Shown here: positions 8,700 to 16,404 of the stretch, one piece after another
How positions within the stretch are numbered: the first letter of the stretch is position 1
How the letters are laid out: the number at the start of each line of letters is the position of its first letter
Notes under the pieces: model-generated
What the model saw: only the letters and a program-made list of their open reading frames with translations
Databases searched by the model: none
What the model was told of the DNA's origin: nothing
Origin: a virus
Reading direction: 5' to 3' (one strand)
Virus record (IMG/VR): IMGVR_UViG_3300050011_000113
Location: 1-26,195 of that record
Length of the DNA: 26,195 nt
Position numbers and translations under genes: made by a program

Positions 8700-9145
8700 G
8701 CTGCCTCCATTTCCGGACCGGGCATTGACATACCGGGCGGGGGTTCGTTGGTTGGTTTGATGCCGGGCGGGGGAGCGGCTGACATACCCCCGCCTTTCTG
8801 CGCATTCATCGCCATGTTGGCGATACCGGCAGGGACCATGTTGGAACCTTCGGCCTTACCAAATATCGGGGTAAGCGCGCGATAGGCGTTGATGAGGGCC
8901 TGTTGTTCTTTTGAGCCGACCGTGAACGCCAGCGCCGCATGTAACAGCGTTGGCATGGCGACTTTGACGGATTGCATTGCCGCGGCTTGATTGCCAGCGC
9001 CGCCGCCGGGTGAAAGCATCGGCGAAGCGCCTGGGCCGCCTGGCCCCCCGGCCGGCGATTTGGGCAAACCGGGAGGTGCAGCACCGGCACCGGGAGGTGC
9101 ACCAGGAGCGGCAGGCGGCGGTGGTTGGTCCATTCCCATCGGCAT
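8696..9145 (-). CDS. Pro/Gly/Met-rich hypothetical protein
   Basis: About 149 residues from the ATG at 9145. A Pro/Gly/Ala-rich N-terminus (to about residue 55) is followed by one apparently folded helical part (about 60-110: AAAMQSVKVAMPTLLHAALA, then EQQALINAYRALTPIFGKAE) and a second Pro/Gly-rich tail. The frame extends 3 codons further to a TTG, but the ATG at 9145 or 9139 seems more natural; no strong ribosome site distinguishes them. It ends in an ATGA overlap with the next gene. Unknown function; flexible arms around a helical core resemble several minor phage head proteins. Confidence 0.66.
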   Translation of the reverse strand: MPMGMDQPPPPAAPGAPPGAGAAPPGLPKSPAGGPGGPGASPMLSPGGGAGNQAAAMQSVKVAMPTLLHAALAFTVGSKEQQALINAYRALTPIFGKAEGSNMVPAGIANMAMNAQKGGGMSAAPPPGIKPTNEPPPGMSMPGPEMEAA

Positions 9146-9258
9146 AGGATTCAATTCATAGGACTAAAAGCCGTTGGGCGTCAACTAGGCGAAAAGCAAT
9201 TGGCCCCGGCAGTGCGGTGCCGAGGCCAAAAGGTTCGTGCGAGTTGAGGTTTGTACGC

Positions 9259-9309
9259 TTACCGGCGCGACTTGCGACGGCCGCGCTTGTGACTTTTACG
9301 TCTCCGCAT
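9259..9309 (-). CDS. 16-residue arginine-rich mini-ORF with strong Shine-Dalgarno
   Basis: The reading frame MRRRKSHKRGRRKSRR is only 16 residues, of which 11 are Lys or Arg and one is His. It is preceded by a textbook AAGGAG ribosome site 7 nt upstream of the ATG, better than most genes here, and it is followed directly by TAA. It lies between an acidic helical protein gene and the genes leading to the scaffold and capsid. A possible role is a nucleic-acid-binding or DNA-condensing peptide, or a translated leader controlling the downstream capsid genes. Neither is shown by the sequence alone, but the ribosome site makes chance unlikely. Confidence 0.5.
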   Translation of the reverse strand: MRRRKSHKRGRRKSRR

Positions 9310-9392
9310 AATGAGGCTCCTTCCAGTTATGGTTGGCGGGCGCCAACACAGCGACTATCGCCGTATCCCGCCCATGAGTGCCTAACCCTGTA

Positions 9393-9421
9393 AATGTGCG
9401 CGCGGGATTTTGGTTTGTCAA
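9393..9421 (-). promoter_or_regulatory. Weak candidate promoter before the scaffold/capsid genes
   Basis: A minus-strand TTGACA (9421-9416) is followed, after 17 nt, by CACATT (9398-9393), a poor but possible -10. It lies in the gap before the 16-residue mini-ORF and could give extra transcription of the capsid cluster. A TTGGCG-GG-CGCCAA near-palindrome (9333-9346) sits downstream. This rests on consensus matching alone. Confidence 0.25.
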
Positions 9422-9422
9422 A

Positions 9423-9617
9423 TCAGCGTGGCGGCCAATTACCAGTTTCCTTGGCGCGGTCTTTGAGCCTATCCGCCATGTCGGCAAGATTGTCGGTCAT
9501 GCGGTCATAAGCGCGGTCGGCGGTCGCGTCATATGCCTCGGCATCAGTTGCGTCCTGATGCATTGCCAAATATTCCTCAATCAATTGTTCATGCGCCGCG
9601 ATAAATAGTTCCTTCAT
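9423..9617 (-). CDS. Small acidic helical protein after portal
   Basis: A 64-residue protein starting MKELFIAAHEQLIEEYLAMH, predicted to be almost wholly helical and strongly acidic in the middle (DATDAEAYDATADRAYDRMTDNLADMADRL). The frame continues 6 codons upstream to a GTG, but the ATG at 9617 is preferred: a GAGGGCGGA ribosome site lies just before it. It follows the portal gene with a 42-nt gap. No family is recognised; a small assembly or regulatory protein is possible. Confidence 0.68.
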   Translation of the reverse strand: MKELFIAAHEQLIEEYLAMHQDATDAEAYDATADRAYDRMTDNLADMADRLKDRAKETGNWPPR

Positions 9618-9659
9618 TGTTCCGCCCTCGTTCACGTTGCTACGTCAGAATTGGACGTA

Positions 9660-11423
9660 TCACGGATGTGCGTGTCCGTTCTTTTTCGGCTTCTCGCCTT
9701 CCGGCGGCATTCCCATCTGCGCACGCTTGGCCGCGGCTTCGGCGGCTTGTTTCTTGCGAGCGCGCAACGAGTGGATGAGGTTGTTCTTGTTGGGCGGGTT
9801 CATCATCCGCAGGAATGCTTCCTCGTCAATCGCCTGCGCCTTCTTGAGTAGCGTTGCCAACTCCCTACTGTCGTCGGCAAACAACGGGCTGTGGCTATGT
9901 CCGGCAACGGACAGAGAGTAATCCGACGATAGGTTATGGTAGAAAAATTCATCCCCCGGCTTGCCGTCCTCTTTCGGGTCCGGCTTTATCGGATTGTCGT
10001 TGTTCCGCATATTTAGTTTCATCACTAAATCGCCCATGCGGACTAATGGCGCCTCCAACTTGGTTGCGGTCTTTTTGATGCGGCCGGTGCCGGTGGTGAG
10101 CAATTGCTTGGCGTGGCCGGTCGAGCGAACATCCTTGGTGCCCTTGCCTTCCGCAGTGGCTGTCAGCCCTGACGCCTCCAACATCAACCCGGCAATTTGC
10201 TGGTAATCCGCAAAAATGTCCGGCGGCATTTGCGGGGCCAGTTCCTTGATGGCCGCCTGCGGCAACTGATCCATCACCCACGTATCGGCCCCGCCAAAGG
10301 CCTCCATCTTATCCTCGGTCATGCCAAGGAAGCCACTACCGACGCGGGGCGGGTAAGCCTGCTTTTCGAGGATGTCGTGTATCTGGTCCAGCCGTTCATT
10401 CGACCATTGCTGCAACGGGATCAACGATTCGATGTGTGCCTTGCCCCAGAAATACTTGTAGATGCTGTAGGGCGTGATTTGGACGTAAGGGTGATCTTTG
10501 GGGAAGAACGGATTGCATTGCGTGTTGTAGAACTGCTCCTGATCCTTGCTCGGAACCCTGTACCCCTTGGCCTTTTTCAGGACTTCGATGGTTTTTTTGG
10601 AGTCGGAGAGGATGATTCCGGGATCAACGGCGAAAAATACTCGGTAGTCCTCGCATACGTCGTCCCACACCGTAAGTTCGTGGAAAGCGACCAGCGGACG
10701 ATTGATTTTGGCCACGTAGCTAGGCCTTGCGACATAGCTGGGATTGACCGATCCGGTGACGTTTCCACTTAAATTCTCCCCTGACGTGGACGCAATAATC
10801 ATCCGCGTAACCATTTCGGGAAATGGCGACTCGAATGGGGTATTGACCACGCTCAACTGGTCGATTTTGTTGGCCAGCCCAGCCCGAATCAGCCGCTGGC
10901 AGGCATTGTCATAGTCGATGTAGTAGGTGTGGACGAACGCAGGCTGGCTTTCCAGGTCGGTGATTTCCTCGGCAAATACCCCGAACTCCCACGGCATGAC
11001 CATGGTGAAAGTTTCTTCCTCTTTCACGTCGGACCAGCCCATTTTGCCGACAACGGTATCCATCACCGTTGACCATTTCAGCGCCTCGCCAAAGAAATCA
11101 AACAGACCGGCATCGCGAAAATCGTTGTTGAAGGCGTCCTGCGCGGCCATAAACTGTTTCACTTCAGCATCACTAGCGTTAGCGGGTGCAGAAAGTGAAA
11201 ATTCAGCATGGTCCGGCGAGTAGAGAAACGAGCAGACCAAATCGAGATGCGATTCGATTCGGTTGTAGATGATGTCGCTATCGCCGCTTGTGCCGTACAG
11301 GAAGAATTGCCGGCGGCGGTCGTACAGGGCTTTGCGTTCTTCTTTCGAGTCGAGACACGTCGATAGCACCCAATTTAGGTACTCATCTTTGAGACTTGAG
11401 CTTTCAGGAATGATCATGAACAT
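9660..11423 (-). CDS. Portal protein
   Basis: The 587-residue portal subunit forms the dodecameric ring at one capsid vertex, through which DNA is packaged and ejected. Evidence: size and style match short-tailed phage portals, with an acidic helical N-terminus (SSSLKDEYLNWVLSTCLDSK), a central wing region, a stretch KAHIESLIPLQQWSNERLDQ that resembles the conserved portal stem/clip helices, and a charged Lys/Ala-rich C-terminal helix. It lies downstream of the large terminase with three small genes between. The ATG at 11423 (MFMIIPESS) is preferred to the GTG at 11465, which would overlap the previous gene. Family assignment is by style and position; it is not in doubt to me, but no strict motif proves it. 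Confidence 0.82.
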   Translation of the reverse strand: MFMIIPESSSLKDEYLNWVLSTCLDSKEERKALYDRRRQFFLYGTSGDSDIIYNRIESHLDLVCSFLYSPDHAEFSLSAPANASDAEVKQFMAAQDAFNNDFRDAGLFDFFGEALKWSTVMDTVVGKMGWSDVKEEETFTMVMPWEFGVFAEEITDLESQPAFVHTYYIDYDNACQRLIRAGLANKIDQLSVVNTPFESPFPEMVTRMIIASTSGENLSGNVTGSVNPSYVARPSYVAKINRPLVAFHELTVWDDVCEDYRVFFAVDPGIILSDSKKTIEVLKKAKGYRVPSKDQEQFYNTQCNPFFPKDHPYVQITPYSIYKYFWGKAHIESLIPLQQWSNERLDQIHDILEKQAYPPRVGSGFLGMTEDKMEAFGGADTWVMDQLPQAAIKELAPQMPPDIFADYQQIAGLMLEASGLTATAEGKGTKDVRSTGHAKQLLTTGTGRIKKTATKLEAPLVRMGDLVMKLNMRNNDNPIKPDPKEDGKPGDEFFYHNLSSDYSLSVAGHSHSPLFADDSRELATLLKKAQAIDEEAFLRMMNPPNKNNLIHSLRARKKQAAEAAAKRAQMGMPPEGEKPKKNGHAHP

Positions 11424-11461
11424 GCTTATCCGGTTTAGACACACAGCCCTACATCTTGTGG

Positions 11462-11830
11462 TCACGTAGCGGGCCGCTCGTCGCCGTCGGCAACCTGCTC
11501 TTCCGAAATCTCGAAAGTTGCTTTGGCCGGGTGGGGCAAATAGAACGACTTTTCGCCGCTGCCGCCGTTGTAGTTGCCCTCGACTGTCACAGGGTCGTGG
11601 CCGATTTGCTTCACGGTTGCGCGATATTTTCCGTTGACGTGAACCTTTACGGAGGTGGTCATGGGTTTTTCCTTGTTGATCGTGAAAAACGGCTGCCGGT
11701 GCCGTTCAATTGGCGGAATTTGCCAGTCCGGCTCTGGCTCGCGGTAATCAGGATCAGGACCGAAGCGCCGCTTGCCTGCCTCAGTCTCTACGTCGGGGTC
11801 GCTGGCGATCTTTCGCCGCAAATCATTCAT
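11462..11830 (-). CDS. Hypothetical protein between terminase and portal; internal start possible
   Basis: The full frame is 122 residues from the ATG at 11830, which overlaps the stop of the upstream gene (ATGA). An internal ATG at 11662 begins MTTSVKVHVNGKYRATVKQI and has a clear AAGGA ribosome site 7 nt upstream; it would give a compact 66-residue beta-rich protein (VTVEGNYNGGSGEKSFYLPH). The N-terminal 56 residues are Asp/Pro/Arg-rich and flexible-looking. Both products may be made. No family is recognised; a cupin-like or small beta-barrel phage accessory fold is conceivable for the C-terminal part. Confidence 0.68.
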   Translation of the reverse strand: MNDLRRKIASDPDVETEAGKRRFGPDPDYREPEPDWQIPPIERHRQPFFTINKEKPMTTSVKVHVNGKYRATVKQIGHDPVTVEGNYNGGSGEKSFYLPHPAKATFEISEEQVADGDERPAT

Positions 11831-12303
11831 CGTAGTGGCCTATGAGTATATTCAATCGCGGTGTTGGAATGCACCCCCGGCACGGAACGGGAGTGGGGCA
11901 ACGCATTACCTGTGCCCACCCGCGCCTTGAAATTCACATTGGTTGTGGATGGCAGACATGTGGCCACTGGCCGGCCGTTCTGGTCCCGCACGATAGGTGA
12001 GGTAAAGCCCGGCCCAAACTGCATATTCGGCACGTTGCGGCCGGGGTTGGGTGGGGTCGGCAGCTTGGGCATTGCACGCTCGCCACGCTGCGCGGAGTTC
12101 ACGTCGGTCATCTTGAACACGTCCACTAGGTGCCGCAGCTCGGCATCGGCCGCCTTGGCCGTACCCGCGACGTGCCCGCCACCGGGTATCCACTGCACGC
12201 GAATGCACTTACAGCCGGGACAGCTAGGATTTCTTTCCCATGCGTCGAAGGTTTGCAGGCAGTTGCCGTTGAGACATTGCCAGGATCGGATAACGCCGCT
12301 CAT
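11827..12303 (-). CDS. Zinc-ribbon phage protein with flexible C-terminus
   Basis: A 158-residue protein. The N-terminal 35 residues hold a probable zinc ribbon, with Cys10, Cys15, Cys28, Cys31 and Cys33 in WQCLNGNCLQTF...PSCPGCKC, the arrangement seen in FmdB-like small regulatory zinc ribbons. The rest is Pro/Asn/Gly-rich and probably disordered. The start overlaps the previous stop (ATGA), and the end overlaps the next gene by 4 nt. It sits between terminase and portal. A DNA- or protein-binding accessory in packaging is possible, but no function is established. Confidence 0.72.
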   Translation of the reverse strand: MSGVIRSWQCLNGNCLQTFDAWERNPSCPGCKCIRVQWIPGGGHVAGTAKAADAELRHLVDVFKMTDVNSAQRGERAMPKLPTPPNPGRNVPNMQFGPGFTSPIVRDQNGRPVATCLPSTTNVNFKARVGTGNALPHSRSVPGVHSNTAIEYTHRPLR

Positions 12304-12611
12304 TGAAATGGCCCATAATATTCGTGAAACCCGCGGATTTTGCGCCAGAACTCAATCGGGCGATCATCCGAGTACACCGCCAACTCGTACTCCCCCGGCT
12401 CCATATTCTCAAGTTTTATGGGCCTAATCTCGATAGTGTGCTGCTCTACAGAACCGGCCGCAGGCACCGGCTCAAGATTTTTGTGGTCCCAAATCGGAGT
12501 GGAAGGGACGAAAGACAAAACCTCGAAATGAGTCTTGGCACCCGCGGGCACGTCAATGTAGCCAAAAATCTTCGTGGGCTGACAGCAACAGCGAACGGGA
12601 TAGGTCGTCAT
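12300..12611 (-). CDS. Hypothetical protein following terminase
   Basis: A 103-residue protein, MTTYPVRCCCQPTKIFGYID at its start, with a Cys-rich N-terminus (three consecutive Cys) and a beta-sandwich-like rest (THFEVLSFVP, HTIEIRPIKLENMEPGEYEL, IEFWRKIRG). The ATG overlaps the terminase stop codon (ATGA) and its own stop overlaps the next ATG in the same way, so the chain is coupled from terminase onwards. No family is recognised. Confidence 0.7.
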   Translation of the reverse strand: MTTYPVRCCCQPTKIFGYIDVPAGAKTHFEVLSFVPSTPIWDHKNLEPVPAAGSVEQHTIEIRPIKLENMEPGEYELAVYSDDRPIEFWRKIRGFHEYYGPFQ

Positions 12612-14479
12612 GCAGGCACCTTGATGTTCTGCTTGCGCAGGAAATTCACAATTAGCCTATCCACCGGCTCAGTTCCACCCCTTTGATCTATCTCGGCCGA
12701 CCGGGCCAGGGTCAGCCCCATGGCCTTGAGCATCGGCAAGGCATAAAGATTATAGCCCTGATAGGCCAGGGCCGCGGCCATAACGCGATCATCCTTGGAC
12801 CGGCCCTCGCCGCCAATCTGGCCTTCGTCGTTGACGATGCGGCGCATTTCTTCGATCAACGGCACGGAACGCGGGATGATGCGGCCAAGTTCTATTCCGT
12901 CCTTAAACTGATTCATCATACGCTGTTTTAATTCGTGTGTGGTTTTCCATTGGTAGGCCAGGGAGCTGCCACCCGGAGTATCCATGCGGCGATAAAAGAA
13001 ATGCCGCATATTTCCCAAGATATTGCGAATGCCGAATGCGTCGTCCTGTGGCCGCATTTCGGCTGACAATTTCTGTATCTTTTGCAATTCGTCAAACACA
13101 GCCTGTCCCGGTCCAGTAATTTCAAGAACAGGCTGTATCCACGTCAAACCGTAGTAACCGGCCAGATGTGCCAATATCCAAGCATTCTGATAGGTGGACG
13201 GCTCGGGCGAACAATACTCGACAACTTGCACCATACAGTCGGAGTAACAGCGCCAGCCCGACATAACCGAACGGTCGGCTTCGTCCGACGAACCGTAAGC
13301 CGGATCATCGCCCATAACGTAATAGCCAAATCGCGATGCTTCCTCCCACACCCGCAAAGGACTTCTAGGGTCCCTCGTCTGCTGCAATTTAGTTTCTTCC
13401 CACTTGTGCGTGAGCTTGTAGCGGTAGGTCAGGAACGGATGTTTTTTGGCTTCTCGGATACAGTTGGTAAGAGCTTCCGCAGTGAAGAACTGTGAACCTG
13501 TCGCCTGAAAAGCGTCCTGGTCGGTCCATGGGTATTCCTGGTCCATCAGGGATTGGTCGTTGATCTTTTCGCTTTCAAGGTGCCAGCGATACCAAGCTAT
13601 TTGTTGAAGGCTAATTTCAAACCCATAAACTTCACGTACCTCGCGGACCCGTTTGCGTTCGAGGGGAGCAAGCGACGATGAGATACCGTCCGGCATGTAC
13701 TTGGTGAAGAACGGATGGTCCAATGGGAATTGGTTCCGCTCATCGCGCCACCAGCCGATAAATATAGCGGCCTTCGTCGGGTCTTTTTTGGCAAGGTCCC
13801 ATGCTTCTTCGTAATGATTGAAGCCGTTGGCAGTAGATTCGTAAATCTGTAGCCGGTGGGGGTAGAGAGAACTCGTTTGGCTCCGAAATTCCGCCAAATC
13901 GTCATCATTGCCATAGAATGCCACCTCCGTTGCATGAACGAAATTCGCACTACCAGACCGGCCCAAGCCACCCTTGCGGCCGCTCGATGTGCCGGCAATC
14001 AGGTAGCGGAACTTACTAGCATTCTTAAGTATGAGAAGATTTCTGTTATGCCGAACGTAATTGACTTTATGGGTCTTAGGAGTTTCTGCAAAAAATACTT
14101 CAATGGCTGACCTGAAATCGTCACGTGAACCTTCCTCGTGCGTAATGAACACCCCGAGGAGTCCCTTATGCTCAAAGGCCCAAAATAAATCCAGAGCGAG
14201 TAGGAAGGTGGATATTCCGGCCTGTCTGTTTTTGAGGACGTAGAATACCGTGATGCCATTGTCCAACCCCTTGCATATCTCGTCCAGCAAATAGACCTGA
14301 CTGCCCAGCAACCGGAACGGCACCAGCCCGTAGTCCTTGGACTGCACCTTGAGCTGCTTCAAAAACGCAATGAACTTGGCCCGCGGGAATGGCGCAACCG
14401 CGCTACTGCGCAGCTCGAACTTCTCAATCTCGTCCGGCGGTGGTTCCGATTTGAGAGGGACGTGGGCGGCGTCAGGCAT
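12608..14479 (-). CDS. terL: Terminase large subunit (packaging ATPase/nuclease)
   Basis: A 623-residue motor that cuts and packages phage DNA. The N-terminal ATPase has a Walker A-like KNRQAGIST (about 83-91) and a Walker B-like NFVHATEVAF (about 179-188) with the catalytic Glu in the TEV step. The C-terminal RNase H-like nuclease has GDDPAYGSSDEADRS (about 390-404), an acidic residue in VLEITGPGQAVFDEL (about 451-465), and a terminal KDDRVMAAALAYQ. EYPWTDQDAF fits the terminase EyP linker region. The ATG at 14479 overlaps the previous gene by 8 nt; the TTG at 14497 is less likely. I am confident of this call. Confidence 0.95.
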   Translation of the reverse strand: MPDAAHVPLKSEPPPDEIEKFELRSSAVAPFPRAKFIAFLKQLKVQSKDYGLVPFRLLGSQVYLLDEICKGLDNGITVFYVLKNRQAGISTFLLALDLFWAFEHKGLLGVFITHEEGSRDDFRSAIEVFFAETPKTHKVNYVRHNRNLLILKNASKFRYLIAGTSSGRKGGLGRSGSANFVHATEVAFYGNDDDLAEFRSQTSSLYPHRLQIYESTANGFNHYEEAWDLAKKDPTKAAIFIGWWRDERNQFPLDHPFFTKYMPDGISSSLAPLERKRVREVREVYGFEISLQQIAWYRWHLESEKINDQSLMDQEYPWTDQDAFQATGSQFFTAEALTNCIREAKKHPFLTYRYKLTHKWEETKLQQTRDPRSPLRVWEEASRFGYYVMGDDPAYGSSDEADRSVMSGWRCYSDCMVQVVEYCSPEPSTYQNAWILAHLAGYYGLTWIQPVLEITGPGQAVFDELQKIQKLSAEMRPQDDAFGIRNILGNMRHFFYRRMDTPGGSSLAYQWKTTHELKQRMMNQFKDGIELGRIIPRSVPLIEEMRRIVNDEGQIGGEGRSKDDRVMAAALAYQGYNLYALPMLKAMGLTLARSAEIDQRGGTEPVDRLIVNFLRKQNIKVPA

Positions 14480-14696
14480 CGAGAACACCACGGGCAATAT
14501 CGCCGATGCCTTTCAGACAGTGGCGCCCCATGCTCGCGCTGAAAGCATCCAGCGTCATGCCGTTGGCCGTCAGTAATTTATGGGCACGATGGCTTTCTTC
14601 GGCAGACGGTTCGTGAAAAATATCAGTTGGGTAGGCATCAGCCCACTGCACAATGCGCTGTAGGGCGTCTTCCAAATCCTCGCACCGCTCGCACAT
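14472..14696 (-). CDS. Small conserved phage protein upstream of terminase
   Basis: A 74-residue protein from the ATG at 14696, which has a good GGAGG ribosome site 5 nt upstream; the frame also reaches 14726 without such a site. The C-terminal stretch (GMTLDAFSASMGRHCLKGIG, then DIARGVLDA) resembles a recurring small protein of alphaproteobacterial phages with the form 'G.TLD..SA...RH...G...I.R.AL'. It overlaps terL by 8 nt. By position it could be mistaken for a small terminase subunit, but it shows no helix-turn-helix and is shorter than usual for that role. Confidence 0.65.
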   Translation of the reverse strand: MCERCEDLEDALQRIVQWADAYPTDIFHEPSAEESHRAHKLLTANGMTLDAFSASMGRHCLKGIGDIARGVLDA

Positions 14697-14732
14697 TGCA
14701 GCCTCCGAACAAATCAGTAGAGGCAACCTATG

Positions 14733-14849
14733 TCAGCAGCAACAGCCGTACAATCCCGTTCCCGGCCATATCCACGCGCTGATTTCAGTGAGCATGACCG
14801 CGGCAATCAACCCGCTGGCAATAACGTAGCCCAGCAACAGGCGGCTCAT
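14733..14849 (-). CDS. 38-residue single-pass membrane peptide
   Basis: The frame begins MSRLLLGYVIASGLIAAVML, one predicted membrane segment of about 18 residues, and ends with three cysteines. Its ATG overlaps the stop of the preceding membrane protein gene (ATGA at 14849-14846), which supports co-translation. A small, cysteine-tailed peptide directly downstream of a hydrophobic holin-like gene could be an antiholin or accessory lysis protein, or simply a membrane anchor. Function is inferred only from hydropathy and context. Confidence 0.5.
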   Translation of the reverse strand: MSRLLLGYVIASGLIAAVMLTEISAWIWPGTGLYGCCC

Positions 14850-15088
14850 CCCATGCCGTGCAGAAGGCCGCCGGGGCCGCTCAGAATGCAGCTAAAAAGC
14901 ATGAAGATGATTTTCACCGCCATGATCGCAACAATGGCCCACAGGATGATGTTGATGATGCCGGTGATGAGTGGGCTGCCAATCCAACCCAGCAAAATCG
15001 GCATGACAAGCCGAATGACGGCGATAACCGCAAATACGATGATGAGCCAAATGCAGAGCGTTTCAGCCCAGGCGAGAGAAAAGCACAT
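14846..15088 (-). CDS. Small integral membrane protein, possible holin
   Basis: An 80-residue protein with very hydrophobic segments at about residues 11-33 (LCIWLIIVFAVIAVIRLVMP) and 42-70 (LITGIINIILWAIVAIMAVK and IIFMLFSCILSG), and a short Gly-rich tail. Two or three membrane passes are expected. I chose the ATG at 15088, which overlaps the upstream stop (TGATG), over the GTG at 15091. Holins are typically small proteins with two or three membrane segments and often lie near the terminase or structural genes. No endolysin is visible in this window, so the assignment is tentative. Confidence 0.55.
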   Translation of the reverse strand: MCFSLAWAETLCIWLIIVFAVIAVIRLVMPILLGWIGSPLITGIINIILWAIVAIMAVKIIFMLFSCILSGPGGLLHGMG

Positions 15089-15483
15089 CACAGCCCCGTG
15101 GGGTTAGGCACGGGCGGCACAGGACCCGGGGCCGCTGGTGCAGGTGTGGCTGGAGAAGGGCCAGTATTGAAAACATCGAACCTGACCGGCTGACCAGGCG
15201 GTGGCACAATCGCAGCCTCGGCCTTCTTCTCGGCCTTGAGTTCCGCCTCCAACTTGGTCGGCGCCACCACAGACCACGTTGCCGCCTTGAACGTAATCGC
15301 CGGCACGCGGCTGGCGTGGCCCGAGGCCACATCAATCAGCAAATACTCGGCATCCAGCGGCTTATGCTCCACCCGGTAGCGTCGAGCCGGCTGGTCCTTC
15401 ACAATGGCCGGGATCAAACTCCCAGCCGGAATAACCGAAAATTCAATCACATCGCCGTCGTCGGGAAGGGTCTGGTCGGGCAT
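15088..15483 (-). CDS. Hypothetical protein with Pro-rich tail
   Basis: A 131-residue protein starting MPDQTLPDDGDVIEFSVIPA. The first 90 residues look folded, with beta-strands (RYRVEHKPLDAEYLLIDVAS, ITFKAATWSVVAPTKL) followed by a Lys/Ala/Glu helix. The last 40 residues are Pro/Ala-rich. The ATG at 15483 is preferred over the frame start at 15501; an AAGGA site lies about 9 nt upstream. The end overlaps the membrane protein gene (TGATG). No family is recognised. Linkage to the membrane protein could mean a cell-envelope-related role, but this is inference. Confidence 0.63.
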   Translation of the reverse strand: MPDQTLPDDGDVIEFSVIPAGSLIPAIVKDQPARRYRVEHKPLDAEYLLIDVASGHASRVPAITFKAATWSVVAPTKLEAELKAEKKAEAAIVPPPGQPVRFDVFNTGPSPATPAPAAPGPVPPVPNPTGL

Positions 15484-15519
15484 GGGCGTCAATCCTTGCA
15501 AGGGTCCACTGTGGCAACA

Positions 15520-16059
15520 CTACGGCGACGGCAAAGGTTCCGCAACGGGTAATGTTGGGAAGTTCAGGCAAGCAAACTCGCCGTGGTATTTGCGAGCCGC
15601 GACATCATAGGCAACTGCCGCAGAAGCCTCATCCGGGTAGAACCCAAGGTAAATCTTCTTGCGGTCAACCGTTACTATAGCCCGCCACGGCCGGCCCTTA
15701 ATCGGCTTCCCGTGTCTAGTTATGTGCCGGGAAACACCCTTAAACCGCGACGTTCCGCGGCCAGTTGGCTGCTGGTTCTTTGAATTTTGCCCCTGCGTGG
15801 CAAGCCGCAGATTGGTCGAGCGACGATTATCAAGAGTATCGCCGCTCTCGTGGTCAACCGTACACGGCGGTTCCTGCATAAGTAACCGAGCCAAGTAGAT
15901 TTTTTTCTTCCACTTACGGCCGCCAATTTGCGCGTAAACACGAGGCTTTTTGGTTTTCCGGCCCTGCAAACAGACCATCCAAGTAAATTGGCCGACTATT
16001 GCCAGGTCCTCGTCGTCAACCTGCACGTCATGTCCGGTTTTGGTGCGGAAAACAGCCAT
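15520..16059 (-). CDS. HNH endonuclease with AP2/ERF DNA-binding domain (homing-type)
   Basis: A 179-residue protein. Residues about 60-90 carry the HNH pattern VDHESGDTLDNRRSTNLRLA, with His70, Asp77 and Asn78 as likely metal and catalytic residues. Residues about 105-168 match an AP2-type DNA-binding domain: SRFKGVSRH, WRAIVT, KKIYLGFYPDEASAAVAYD and KYHGEFACLNFP. Such enzymes are typical free-standing homing endonucleases of phage genomes; they nick or cut a target and spread by recombination. I selected the ATG at 16059; no clear ribosome site is seen. It lies at the edge of the late gene block next to a gene-poor gap, a common place for these elements. No intron or split gene was found around it. 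Confidence 0.93.
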   Translation of the reverse strand: MAVFRTKTGHDVQVDDEDLAIVGQFTWMVCLQGRKTKKPRVYAQIGGRKWKKKIYLARLLMQEPPCTVDHESGDTLDNRRSTNLRLATQGQNSKNQQPTGRGTSRFKGVSRHITRHGKPIKGRPWRAIVTVDRKKIYLGFYPDEASAAVAYDVAARKYHGEFACLNFPTLPVAEPLPSP

Positions 16060-16404
16060 AACAAAACGTGTACTACATACATTTGGCAATGTCCACCCCT
16101 AGTCAAGCCATTGACCTAAAAATCTTTTTGGGGGGAACCGAGGATGGGGAGCACCGATTCCTAACTCAGGCCCCATCGCGCCCGCGCCAGCTCCAGCGCG
16201 CTGGGCCGGGGCGGTCACCAACCGGTCCGCAACCGGTTGGTCTGGGCACGTAACCCATTGGTATTGCTAGGGTCAGCTATAGACCACACTCGATTTGGCA
16301 GCACATTGGCAGCAATCAGCACGGTCCACAGCCACACCAGGCGCCAGAAATGCCCGTAGAATGGCCCTCAGTGGGGCTGTAGTGGCTCAGGGTGAGCGAC
16401 GGTT
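16060..16404. other. Gene-poor gap between HNH endonuclease and HTH gene
   Basis: A 345-bp stretch in which I see no convincing gene on either strand. It contains a perfect 9-bp inverted repeat, listed separately, and a run of GGCCGGGGCGG-type sequence. No tRNA-like fold was recognised. It may be a control or recombination region flanking the mobile endonuclease gene. Confidence 0.5.
16217..16241. repeat. Perfect 9-bp inverted repeat (hairpin or operator)
   Basis: The arms ACCAACCGG (16217-16225) and CCGGTTGGT (16233-16241) are exact complements, separated by a 7-nt loop TCCGCAA. No T-run follows on either strand, so a rho-independent terminator is not suggested. It could be a protein-binding site or a structured RNA element in the leader of the endonuclease gene. 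Confidence 0.55.

Noticed and set aside
9296-9487. Minus-strand 63-residue ORF overlapping the acidic gene
   Set aside because: It overlaps the 9423-9617 gene in another frame, lacks a good ribosome site, and its sequence is not gene-like.
14472-14696. Small terminase subunit assignment for the gene before terL
   Set aside because: Position fits, but there is no visible DNA-binding helix-turn-helix, and at 74 residues it is shorter than usual small terminases.
16215-16337. Minus-strand frame from a GTG encoding a hydrophobic 40-residue peptide
   Set aside because: Hydrophobic start is suggestive of a membrane peptide, but there is no ATG or ribosome site, and the hairpin at 16217-16241 covers its end.
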